64,000 nt of DNA. It comes from DASXHD01 sp038239005. Lineage in GTDB: Bacteria > Myxococcota_A > Polyangia > Polyangiales > Polyangiaceae. Location of the stretch: the NCBI GenBank assembly GCA_038239005.1, contig JBBSFE010000010.1, forward strand, positions 1-64,000, read 5' to 3'. Shown in pieces: positions 34,158 to 42,089 of the stretch (its first letter is position 1; each line of letters starts with the position of its first letter). Below the pieces are notes generated by a model. The model was not told where the DNA came from. It made no database searches and saw only the letters and a list, made by a program, of their open reading frames with translations. The position numbers and the translations under genes were made by a program.

Positions 34158-34907
34158 ATGGCCGAAGAAACTCGCGCACCGGGTCTGCCGACGATCGACA
34201 CGAACGAATACGGCGGCAAGAAGGACGGCGAGCGTCAGAGCGCGAATCGGCGTCTCTTCATGCAGCTCGTCGTGTTCGATCTTCCCGCTCCCGAGATCGA
34301 CGGCACACCACGCGCGCTCGGAGACGCGCTCGCGGAACGGAAAATCCCCGCCGTCATTTACGCCGACACCAACGACCCGCGCGGCTTCGGATTGCTGACG
34401 TGGAGCGAAGACCCTGCGCACTTCGTCACCAACGTGCGGCCGCTTTTTTCGGGGCCGCTCGCGCACGCGACGATGCGAAACGATTTTGCGATGCTCGGTC
34501 GCACGTACTCGACCGGCCACGAACCGGATCTTCTCGATTCGCTCCTCGCGCGCCCCGTGCGCAACGCAACGAACCCGAACTACCCGTGGGCCGTGTGGTA
34601 CCCGCTGCGACGCACGGGCGAGTTCTCGCGTCTCGAGCCACAAGGCGCGTCCGAGCTTTTGCGCGAGCACGCGATGATCGGTCACGCGTATGGCCAGCAA
34701 GAGCTCGCGACCGACATCCGACTTGCGTGTCACGCGCTCGACGCCAAAGACAACGAGTTCGTTCTCGGCCTCGTGAGCCACGCGCTTCATCCGCTTTCGC
34801 ATCTCGTTCAATCGATGCGCAAGACGCGTCAGACATCCGAGTTCATCGCGCAGATGGGCCCCTTCTTCGTCGGGTACGTGATTCGCCGTGTTACCCTGGA
34901 CGCGTGA
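34158..34907 (+). CDS. Chlorite dismutase-family (HemQ/Dyp-like) haem protein
   Basis: A 249-residue protein of the chlorite dismutase fold. The C-terminal half is diagnostic: WYPLRRTGEFSRLEPQ, then LLREHAMIGHAYGQQ with a candidate haem-binding His, ALDAKDNEFVLGL, and HPLSHLVQSMRKTRQTSEF followed by MGPFFVGYV. Family members are chlorite dismutases or coproheme decarboxylases (HemQ). Assignment between the two needs the active-site Arg/Gln/Tyr set, which I could not place surely; the N-terminal half is less conserved. In an aerobic didermal bacterium a HemQ role would be unusual, so the enzymatic role is open. It overlaps the next gene by a GTGA junction. Confidence 0.85.
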   Translation: MAEETRAPGLPTIDTNEYGGKKDGERQSANRRLFMQLVVFDLPAPEIDGTPRALGDALAERKIPAVIYADTNDPRGFGLLTWSEDPAHFVTNVRPLFSGPLAHATMRNDFAMLGRTYSTGHEPDLLDSLLARPVRNATNPNYPWAVWYPLRRTGEFSRLEPQGASELLREHAMIGHAYGQQELATDIRLACHALDAKDNEFVLGLVSHALHPLSHLVQSMRKTRQTSEFIAQMGPFFVGYVIRRVTLDA

Positions 34908-35419
34908 GATATTCGGTTGCGCTCTCTGCGAGCCTCCTCGTCGCGTGCTTCGGCAAGGGTGGCGGGTACGCAGTCGTTACAGAGGCGAATCCGAATCCGT
35001 TTCGCGTGCGGGGTTGCAAGCTCACCGTCGACGCCGTCGCGTTCGATAGGCTGGTCTACTCGGGTCAGCCGGAAGCGCAGCGCGTCGCAAACATGGCGCC
35101 CGATCAGCAGGCGACCTTCAACGGCGACAAGACTGCGTTCTCGTTCGCGTTCAAACAAGAGCTCGTCGCATCACGACCGAATCTCATCGCCGACGCGCCA
35201 TCGGGCGGCGAAGGCTCGTTCCTGATGCGCCCAGCGCTCCTTCGCTACACGCCCAGCGGCGACGCCGAGATTTCGATTTCCGTCACTGACGCATCTGGTC
35301 AACGAGTGCTCGACGAGATCCACGTCACCGCGACCGTCACGGACCTGCGCGGCGCGGCTTCCCCGCTGGCGAAAGGCGTGAACCGCTATCTGAAATCACG
35401 ATTTGTCTGCTCGCGTTAG
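34904..35419 (+). CDS. Small lipoprotein of unknown function
   Basis: A 171-residue protein starting at a GTG (34904) that overlaps the preceding stop by four bases. VRYSVALSASLLVAC is a lipoprotein signal with lipobox LVAC. The mature part holds a G-C-K-L-T-V-D motif, MAPDQQATFNGDKTAF and an Ig-like strand pattern (AEISISVTDASGQRV). I do not recognise the family. Translational coupling suggests it belongs with the chlorite-dismutase-family gene, but no shared function can be read off. Confidence 0.75.
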   Translation: MRYSVALSASLLVACFGKGGGYAVVTEANPNPFRVRGCKLTVDAVAFDRLVYSGQPEAQRVANMAPDQQATFNGDKTAFSFAFKQELVASRPNLIADAPSGGEGSFLMRPALLRYTPSGDAEISISVTDASGQRVLDEIHVTATVTDLRGAASPLAKGVNRYLKSRFVCSR

Positions 35420-35424
35420 CGCGA
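35411..35424 (+). terminator. Weak hairpin at the lipoprotein stop
   Basis: TCGCG-TTAG-CGCGA forms a 5-bp stem that encloses the stop codon TAG (35417-35419) and is followed by GTTT. A second small stem, CCACC/GGTGG, lies at 35445-35461. Together they could attenuate transcription before the next gene 93 nt on; the signal is weak. Confidence 0.25.
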
Positions 35425-35512
35425 GTTTGGCGTAGTGCGTTATCCCACCTATTCGCGGTGGACGTGCGGGTGTTCACTTTTCAGGCGGATTTTTCCACGT
35501 AAGCTTCCGCGG

Positions 35513-36145
35513 ATGGAAAACGAAGAGTGGCTCGTGAAGCTCGACAGCGGCGACGTGCGCATGATGACGCTCGACGAGCTCGACGCCGCGTTCCAAGCCG
35601 GCACCATTCACGAAGACACGCTCGTCCGTCGTGACGGGACCGACAAGTGGATCAAGCTCGCCGAAGAGATCGGCGGCTCCGAGCCGCAAGTTCCGCCTTC
35701 GCAAGTTGCGCCAACTCATGCTGCTGTCGTTCAACCAACGATGAGCACGCATCCCGTCGTGACCGACGTTGCGTTGCCAGATGACGACATCGATGTTGCG
35801 GTTCGTTCGTCGCGCAAGCGCACACGCGTGATTGGCGTGCTCGTCGCAGTTGCCGTGCTCGGTTTGTTCGCATCGTTTGCCGTGATGACCGCAGTCAACG
35901 CGAGCCGTACGCGCGCGCGCGCCGCACTCGCCGCCGCGATTGTCGTGACGCCTCCCGCGCAAGTTGCGGCCGAGCCCGAGCCCGAGCCGACGTCCACGAG
36001 CAAGGACGTCAAACAGAACATCATCCGCAAGCGCCGTGCGAACGCGCAGCAAACTGGCAATCAGCCTCCGCCCGAGGACAAGCCCGCTGCGACCGTCTTC
36101 AAGCAAGGCGGCGACGCGTACGATCCGCTGAACGCGAAGCTGTAA
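35513..36145 (+). CDS. GYF-like domain membrane protein
   Basis: A 210-residue protein. The N-terminal 50 residues (EEWLVKLDSGDVRMMTLDEL ... DTLVRRDGTDKWIKLAEE) are a GYF_2/DUF4339-type domain, which binds peptides or mediates assembly. A Pro/Thr-rich linker and a basic stretch (SSRKRTRV) precede one membrane helix, VIGVLVAVAVLGLFASFAVM (about 103-122), so the GYF-like part is cytosolic. The external tail is rich in Pro and Glu and ends in DAYDPLNAKL. The stop abuts that of the convergent diguanylate cyclase gene with no gap. Confidence 0.8.
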   Translation: MENEEWLVKLDSGDVRMMTLDELDAAFQAGTIHEDTLVRRDGTDKWIKLAEEIGGSEPQVPPSQVAPTHAAVVQPTMSTHPVVTDVALPDDDIDVAVRSSRKRTRVIGVLVAVAVLGLFASFAVMTAVNASRTRARAALAAAIVVTPPAQVAAEPEPEPTSTSKDVKQNIIRKRRANAQQTGNQPPPEDKPAATVFKQGGDAYDPLNAKL

Positions 36146-37066
36146 CTAGATCGTCGAGCCCACGTTGGGCTTCGCGATGCACACGCGATTGCGACCCGTG
36201 CGTTTCGCCTCGTAGAGAGCGTCGTCGGCGGCCATCACGAGGTGCGCGACGTCGAGCTTGCTCTTCGGCAAGATGCTCGACGTCACGACGCCGAAGCTCG
36301 CGGTGACTTGGAGCTGCATGCGATCGCTCGGACGAAACACCATGTGCGCGAGCGCTTCACGGATGCGCTCGGCCGTGGTTGCCGCGCCTTCTTCGTCGGT
36401 TTCGCTCAAGATGAGCGCGAACTCTTCGCCGCCGAATCGGCATGGTGCGTCCGTCGTGCGGAGCGATGTGTGAAGGAGCTCGCCGACGCGTTGCAACACT
36501 TGGTCCCCGAACGGATGACCGTGGTTGTCGTTGAGCGACTTGAATTTGTCGATGTCGACCATCACGAGCGACACCACGCGGTCGTATCGTTGCGCCGCCG
36601 AAATTTCTTCGCCGATGCGCTGGTTGAAGTACGAGCGATTCCAGAGCGCCGTCAGCCCGTCGACGTTGGAGCGCGCCGCGAGAAGATCGTGATAGCGCTT
36701 CGTACGCAGCGCGGCGCGAACGCGCGCGCGAAGCTCGGCCGGGTCGAACGGCTTGGTCACGTAGTCGACGGCACCGAGATCGAAGCCTTGCACCTTGGTG
36801 TAGACCTCGGTCGCGCCTGTAAGGAAAATCACCGGCACTTGCGCGAGCTGCGCGTTCTCTTTGAGCTGCTTGCACATCTCGAAGCCCGTGATGATCGGCA
36901 TGTCGACGTCGAGCAGAATCAAATCGGGCGTATTGCGAATCGCTTGAGCCATGCCGTCCGCTGCGTCGAGAGCGTGGTGCACGACGAGCCCTTCCGGTTT
37001 CAGGCGCACGTCGAGAAGGCGGTGTATGTCGGACGAGTCGTCGATGGCGAGTACGGTCTGGCTCAT
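36146..37066 (-). CDS. Response regulator with diguanylate cyclase output
   Basis: A 306-residue REC-GGDEF protein that should make cyclic di-GMP on phosphorylation. REC (about 1-122): DD at 9-10, phosphoacceptor Asp53 in LLDVDMP, T/K in LTGAT and VTKPF. GGDEF domain (about 135-300): DGLTALWNRSYF, VDIDKFKSLND, GGEEF at 212-216 and an inhibitory I-site RTTD five residues before it, so product feedback is likely. The ATG at 37066 has a GGAGGG Shine-Dalgarno. It lies 10 nt after the histidine kinase gene, which makes the two a probable phosphorelay pair. Confidence 0.93.
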   Translation of the reverse strand: MSQTVLAIDDSSDIHRLLDVRLKPEGLVVHHALDAADGMAQAIRNTPDLILLDVDMPIITGFEMCKQLKENAQLAQVPVIFLTGATEVYTKVQGFDLGAVDYVTKPFDPAELRARVRAALRTKRYHDLLAARSNVDGLTALWNRSYFNQRIGEEISAAQRYDRVVSLVMVDIDKFKSLNDNHGHPFGDQVLQRVGELLHTSLRTTDAPCRFGGEEFALILSETDEEGAATTAERIREALAHMVFRPSDRMQLQVTASFGVVTSSILPKSKLDVAHLVMAADDALYEAKRTGRNRVCIAKPNVGSTI

Positions 37067-37076
37067 GGTCCCCTCC

Positions 37077-39119
37077 TCAAGCTGCTCGTGCGCGTGCGCG
37101 TGCACAAAGGGCACGCAATTGTCCGATGGTCTCGGGCGTCGAGCCTTGCTCGACAGCGCGCGCTGCGTCGGTGATCGACGAGAACCCGTAGCTTCCCGCG
37201 GCACCTTTGAGCTGGTGCGCGAGACGCGCGAGAAGCGCGTGATCGCCCGAATCGGCCGCTTCGGCGATCGCTGCGGCGCGACTCGGTAGCTCTTTGACGA
37301 AGGCGTTCAAGAGATCGGCGAGGTCTTCATCATCTGCAAGCTCGCTCACGAGCGGCTCGGTCGCGACCGTCGAACGCTGCGCCCAACGCGCGACCGCGGC
37401 GACGAGCTTGGTGCGATCGATCGGTTTCGTGAGGTAGTCGTCGCACCCCGCTTTTTCGCAACGCTCGCGATCACCGGCCATCGCGTGCGCGGTGAGCGCG
37501 ACAATGGGGTACGTGTATCCGAGCTGGCGAAGCTTCGAGGTCGCGCCGTATCCGTCGAGCTCCGGCATCTGCATGTCCATGAGGATGACGTCGTACGATT
37601 CCGCCTTCGCGCGGTCGACGGCTTGGCGCCCATCGGCGGCGATCGTGACGGTGGCGCCCGCTTTGCGGAGGTATGTCGAAACGAGGATCTGATTGTCGTG
37701 TCCGTCTTCGGCGAGAAGCACGTTGAGGCCTTCGAGCGCGTTCTTCGCGGGGAGCGCACGATGCGTCGCGCTCGGCGCAGCATCCGCCAAGCCTGCCTCC
37801 ATGAGGCCTTCGATCATCTTCGTATTCGCGAGCGAGCCCGTCGGCACCCACAAGCGGAACACACTGCCGCGGCCGGGCGAGCTCTCGACCTCGACGTCGC
37901 CACCGAGAAGGTGCGCGAGCTTGCGGCTGATGACGAGCCCGAGGCCCGAGCCACCAAATCGACGCGTGGTCGATGCGTCTGCCTGCGTGAACGCGACGAA
38001 GAGCCTGTCGATTTCGGCCGCGCTCATTCCGACACCGGTGTCGGCGATCTCGACGCACAGGCGCGGCTCTCGGTCGTTGATGCCTTCGCAGCGCGCGATG
38101 ATGCGAACACTGCCGGTCTCGGTGAACTTGATCGCGTTGCCGACGAAGTTCATGACGACTTGCTTGATGCGCGTCGGATCGCTCGAAATGTTCTCGGGAA
38201 TGAGCCCGACGTATCGCAAGTCGAACGACAACCCCTTCTCGACCGCGCGAACGCGCATCAGCGAGGCGACATCGACGAGGACTTGCGAAGGCGACATCGG
38301 GATGCGTTCGAGCGTCATCTTGCCGGCTTCGATCTTCGAGAGATCGAGGATGTCGTTGATGAGCGCGAGGAGGTGCTCGCCGTTGCGGCGAATGACCTGC
38401 ACGTAGTTGACGCGATCGCTCGCGCCAAGCGAGGGATCGAGCAGCAAGTCCGAGTAGCCGATCACGGCCGTCATCGGCGTGCGGATCTCGTGGCTCATGT
38501 TCGCGAGAAATTCTGATTTCGTTTTGTTTGCGGTGTCGAGGAGACGGCTCGTCGTCAGCGCGGCAAGGAGCATTTCGCCGGCGGATTTGCTTTGAACGAG
38601 CAAGAAACCCAAGTACGCGGCGATGACGAGCGCGAAGCCGATCTTCAGGCCCGTGCTCTCGGGCATGTAGAACGTGGTGACGAACGCGGGAATGAGCATC
38701 ACGAGCGTGTGAACACGCACGGTGCTCAAATCACCCGCGAGCGATGTCACGCCGGCCGCGCTGATGCCCGCCATCGTCATGAGAATCAACCAAGACTGCC
38801 GCTCGAAGCCGCTCGCGACGATGAGCGACGCGCCGCCAAAGCCCCACATTGCAGCTGAGGCCATGACGCCCGCACGGAAGAGCGCGAACCAACGGCCGCG
38901 TGTCGACTCCTCCGCGCGCGCAAAGCCGCGTGCAACGAAGAACCGAAACAAGAGGACACCGGCCATCGCAGAGCACGTCGACGCAAGCAGCGCCGGGTGT
39001 GCCCGCATGAACGTCGAGGTCGACACCGCCACTCCGAAGAGGACGATGTGCCCGGCGAGACCGGGAACCGATTGACGCACCACGCCTTCACGGGCCGCAG
39101 ATAGAACGGTGGGTTCCAT
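37077..39119 (-). CDS. Hybrid histidine kinase with REC and HPt domains (BarA-like layout)
   Basis: A 680-residue sensor. Several membrane helices in residues 20-175 form the input region. Then HisKA with phosphorylated His210 in ANMSHEIRTPM, HATPase with NAIKF, DTGVGM and FGGSGLGL (about 320-425), a receiver with Asp515 in LMDMQMPELDG (466-580), and a C-terminal HPt domain with His635 in LAHQLKGAAGSYGF. The chain H-D-H is complete within one protein, so the final phosphate can go to the downstream REC-GGDEF protein encoded 10 nt further. The ATG at 39119 is preceded by two GTG codons in frame. It has no extracellular sensor domain of note. Confidence 0.94.
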   Translation of the reverse strand: MEPTVLSAAREGVVRQSVPGLAGHIVLFGVAVSTSTFMRAHPALLASTCSAMAGVLLFRFFVARGFARAEESTRGRWFALFRAGVMASAAMWGFGGASLIVASGFERQSWLILMTMAGISAAGVTSLAGDLSTVRVHTLVMLIPAFVTTFYMPESTGLKIGFALVIAAYLGFLLVQSKSAGEMLLAALTTSRLLDTANKTKSEFLANMSHEIRTPMTAVIGYSDLLLDPSLGASDRVNYVQVIRRNGEHLLALINDILDLSKIEAGKMTLERIPMSPSQVLVDVASLMRVRAVEKGLSFDLRYVGLIPENISSDPTRIKQVVMNFVGNAIKFTETGSVRIIARCEGINDREPRLCVEIADTGVGMSAAEIDRLFVAFTQADASTTRRFGGSGLGLVISRKLAHLLGGDVEVESSPGRGSVFRLWVPTGSLANTKMIEGLMEAGLADAAPSATHRALPAKNALEGLNVLLAEDGHDNQILVSTYLRKAGATVTIAADGRQAVDRAKAESYDVILMDMQMPELDGYGATSKLRQLGYTYPIVALTAHAMAGDRERCEKAGCDDYLTKPIDRTKLVAAVARWAQRSTVATEPLVSELADDEDLADLLNAFVKELPSRAAAIAEAADSGDHALLARLAHQLKGAAGSYGFSSITDAARAVEQGSTPETIGQLRALCARARARAA

Positions 39120-39154
39120 CACCACCGTACGGCACGCGCCGATCGCGGCTTAAG

Positions 39155-40312
39155 TCAGTGGGACCAGCTCTCGTGGTAGCCCGAAACCTCTATTTTTTGG
39201 GCCTGCGCCGTGGGGATGAGCGGGCGATAGGTGTCGCACATGACCGCCAGCTCGTCGGTGCGTGTCGTCCCTATCGACGCTTCGTACGCGCCTGGGTGCG
39301 GCCCGTGGGAGATGCCCGAAGGGTGAAGCGAGATGCACCCAGGCCCGACGCCACGGCGGCTCGTGAAGTTGCCGCGGAGGTAAAGGATGATCTCGTCGCA
39401 GTCGACGCTCGAGTGCGGATACGGACACGGGATCGCTTGCGGGTGCGTGTCAACCATGCGCGGGACGAACGAGCAAATCAAAAAGCCGGGCGACGCGAAC
39501 GTCGTGTGGATCGTTGGCGGCAGATGCACGAGGCCCGTCTTGGCTTGGTACTTTTCGATCGCGAACGCCCACGGGTAGACGAAGCCATCCCACCCAACGA
39601 CATCCATCGGCGCGTGCGCCATCGTGTAGCGCGAGCACTCGCCGCCCTTCTTTGCGATCAGCGTGAGCGGGCCGGCTTGCGCCGTTGGGCCCGTCGGGTG
39701 GACGAAATCGCGATGCGTGTAGGGCGCATCCATTTTGAGCTGGCCGACTGGGTTGCGGAAGTCGCTCGGGATCACCACGCCGTCGGGCGACTCGAAGACC
39801 ATCGCGCGGAGCTCGGTCTTTGGATGCCAACGGTGAATCATCGCGTGCGGGACCCACACGTAATCGCCAGCGGTGACTTCGAGCCAACCGCACGGCGACT
39901 CGAGGCGCGCGCTTCCTTCTTGGATGTACCAAAGCTCGTCGCCATCGCCGTTCGCGAAGTAGACGTCGTCGGTCGCGCTCGCCCGCACGAGACTCACGGT
40001 GACGTCGCGATTGAACAGCACGGGGACGCGCGCATCGATCGCTTGGCCGCCCGCGAGGATTTTGTTCGAGTCGTAGAGTCGGCGCTTGAGCGGACGATGC
40101 GCGTCAACGGCCGCGACGGCGCGTGTCGGGCCGCGCTCGCTCACGGCGACGTCGGTCGTCGGGGTGATGGGGCTCTGGTGGTAAAAGTACGTAAACGGGC
40201 CGGAAAACCCGCCGCGCGTGAACATCTCTTCGTAGAAGAGCTTGCCCTTGTCGTCACGAAACGCGGTGTGCGGCTTGGGCGGAATGATTCCAGCGAAGCG
40301 GCGCTCGATCAT
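39155..40312 (-). CDS. hmgA: Homogentisate 1,2-dioxygenase
   Basis: A 385-residue cupin dioxygenase that opens the ring of homogentisate in tyrosine catabolism. Seen: DGDELWYIQEGSARLES (cupin strand pair), AGDYVWVPHAMIHRW, and the C-terminal iron site in LHPSGISHGPHPGAYEAS, with the His and Glu of the H-G-P-x5-E pattern. The N-terminal IIPPKPHTAFRDDKG is also typical of this bacterial branch. The ATG at 40312 starts MIERRFAG. It diverges from the DUF924 gene with 25 nt between starts; hpd, the preceding pathway step, lies just beyond that. Confidence 0.92.
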   Translation of the reverse strand: MIERRFAGIIPPKPHTAFRDDKGKLFYEEMFTRGGFSGPFTYFYHQSPITPTTDVAVSERGPTRAVAAVDAHRPLKRRLYDSNKILAGGQAIDARVPVLFNRDVTVSLVRASATDDVYFANGDGDELWYIQEGSARLESPCGWLEVTAGDYVWVPHAMIHRWHPKTELRAMVFESPDGVVIPSDFRNPVGQLKMDAPYTHRDFVHPTGPTAQAGPLTLIAKKGGECSRYTMAHAPMDVVGWDGFVYPWAFAIEKYQAKTGLVHLPPTIHTTFASPGFLICSFVPRMVDTHPQAIPCPYPHSSVDCDEIILYLRGNFTSRRGVGPGCISLHPSGISHGPHPGAYEASIGTTRTDELAVMCDTYRPLIPTAQAQKIEVSGYHESWSH

Positions 40313-40337
40313 CGCCCAGTTATGGCACGATGCGGCC

Positions 40338-40955
40338 ATGCATTCACCGAAAGAAGTCTTGGCGTTCTGGTTTGGTGAGCCGGCGAAAACGGCGGACGAG
40401 CTCAAGCTGAAAATGCGCCGCTGGTTTCGCGGCGGCCCCGAAGTGGACGCCGAGATCGTGCGCGACTTCAAACCCGAGGTCGAGGCCGCGATTGCGGGCG
40501 GCCTCGAGGACTGGGTCGCCGTCGAGAAAGGCTGGCTGGCGCTCATCCTCGTGCTCGATCAGTTCACACGTAACGTCTTCCGCGGCGACGCACGCACGCA
40601 CGCCGGTGACGAGCACGCCATCAAGGTCGCGACGAACGCGCTCGACACGGGTCTGACGCGCAAGCTCTCGTGCGAGGAGCGCCACTTCGCGATCACGCCG
40701 CTCATCCACGCCGAGAACGCGGCGCTTCAAGAGCGCTTCGCGACGGAAATCGCCGCGCTCGTCGCCGACGCGCCCGACGCGTTCAAGCCCGTCTTCTCGA
40801 TGGGGCTCGAGCAATCCAAAAAATACTCGGACATCATCGCGCGCTTCGGACGCTTCCCGCACCGTAACGAAATTCTCGGGCGAACCTCCACGCCCGAAGA
40901 ATCCGAGTTCCTCATCGGCTGGGCCGACCGCGCGGCGCCGAAAGAACCGACCTAG
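40338..40955 (+). CDS. DUF924 family protein
   Basis: A 205-residue soluble protein of the DUF924 family: EVLAFWFGEPAKT at the N-terminus, then WLALILVLDQFTRNVFRGDA, FAITPLIHAENAALQE and FGRFPHRNEILGRTSTPEE, all in family order. The fold is TPR-like in known structures; the function is not established. It sits between hmgA (divergent) and hpd (convergent, 4-nt overlap at the stops), a position that may be coincidence. Confidence 0.9.
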   Translation: MHSPKEVLAFWFGEPAKTADELKLKMRRWFRGGPEVDAEIVRDFKPEVEAAIAGGLEDWVAVEKGWLALILVLDQFTRNVFRGDARTHAGDEHAIKVATNALDTGLTRKLSCEERHFAITPLIHAENAALQERFATEIAALVADAPDAFKPVFSMGLEQSKKYSDIIARFGRFPHRNEILGRTSTPEESEFLIGWADRAAPKEPT

Positions 40956-42079
40956 GTGTGCTGAAAGCGCTCGATGCTCTCGAAGAGCGCGCGGAAGTTT
41001 CCATACCCGAAACCTTTGTCGCCGGCGCGCTGGATGACTTCATAGAAGAACGGGCCCGCGCGGTCGTCGCCGTACATGGTCTTCGCTTCGCGCATGAAGA
41101 TTTGGAGCATGTACTTGTCGTCTTGCCCGTCGAGGAGGATTTGTAGGCGCTCGAGCTCGTCGAGCTGCTCTTTCACGTTGGTGATGCCGAGCTTCGCAAG
41201 ACGCTCGGGGAGCGCTTGGTAATAGGACTTGGGCGTGTCCATGAAGTCGACGCCGCGTTTTTTCATGTCTTCGACGGTCGGGATGATTTGGTCGACGCCG
41301 AACGCGATGTGCTGAATACCGGGCCCGCGGTTGTCCTCGACGAACTTCCAGATTTGCGATTCACGAAACGCGGGTCGTAGCGGCTCGTTGGTCGCGAACT
41401 TCACTTCGCTCTCGGGGTCCCACATGACGATCGATTTGAGGCCCGACCCGCCGAGTGATTTCGAAACGTCTTGCGTGTGGAATTTGATTTCCCAGAACGG
41501 CTCGAAGCCAAGCACTTCCTTGTAGAATGCAATGATCGGCTGCATCGTGAGCCCGTTCGACGTGACGTGGTCGACGGCGGCGATGCCGTAGCGGTTCGGG
41601 GGAAGCTCCGTGGCTGTGGTTTCGAAGCCGGGCGCGAATGCGCGGTAGTCGTTGCGTTCGATGAAGCGGAAGGCGACGTCACCAAGCGGCGTGGCGATTT
41701 CGACGCTGCGATACGTGCCGCCGCGTTCGTCTTTGGCTTCGAACGGATCGGCGAGCAGCGTGCCTCCACGCTTCTCGAGAACCGCGATGGTGTTGGCGAG
41801 ATTCTTCACGCGAAACGACAAGCTCATCACGCTCGACGGATGCCGCTTCAAGTAGCGCGCAGCCTTGCTCGACTCGGTGAGCGGCGTCGACACACACACA
41901 CGCGCTTCGCCGGCGCCAAAAACCACCGACTGCTGCCCGCTTCGCTCGGTGAGCCCGTTCGATGCGCGCGCGACCTCTTTGAAGTCGAGAACGTTCTCGT
42001 AAAATTTCCGTGAGCGCTCGAGGTTTTCGACCACGAAGTGATACGAGTCGTAACCGAGCAGCCCAAGGGATTCGCTCAT
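40952..42079 (-). CDS. hpd: 4-Hydroxyphenylpyruvate dioxygenase
   Basis: A 375-residue enzyme of two vicinal-oxygen-chelate domains, converting 4-hydroxyphenylpyruvate to homogentisate. The catalytic C-terminal domain carries the three iron ligands: His171 in AAVDHVTSNG, His257 in GIQHIAFG and Glu347 in FFYEVIQR. The C-terminal helix with GFGYGNFRALFESIE is the family hallmark that closes the site. The length is usual. Its product is the substrate of hmgA, encoded on the same strand 0.6 kb further on. Confidence 0.96.
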   Translation of the reverse strand: MSESLGLLGYDSYHFVVENLERSRKFYENVLDFKEVARASNGLTERSGQQSVVFGAGEARVCVSTPLTESSKAARYLKRHPSSVMSLSFRVKNLANTIAVLEKRGGTLLADPFEAKDERGGTYRSVEIATPLGDVAFRFIERNDYRAFAPGFETTATELPPNRYGIAAVDHVTSNGLTMQPIIAFYKEVLGFEPFWEIKFHTQDVSKSLGGSGLKSIVMWDPESEVKFATNEPLRPAFRESQIWKFVEDNRGPGIQHIAFGVDQIIPTVEDMKKRGVDFMDTPKSYYQALPERLAKLGITNVKEQLDELERLQILLDGQDDKYMLQIFMREAKTMYGDDRAGPFFYEVIQRAGDKGFGYGNFRALFESIERFQHT

Positions 42080-42089
42080 GCGGCGAAGC

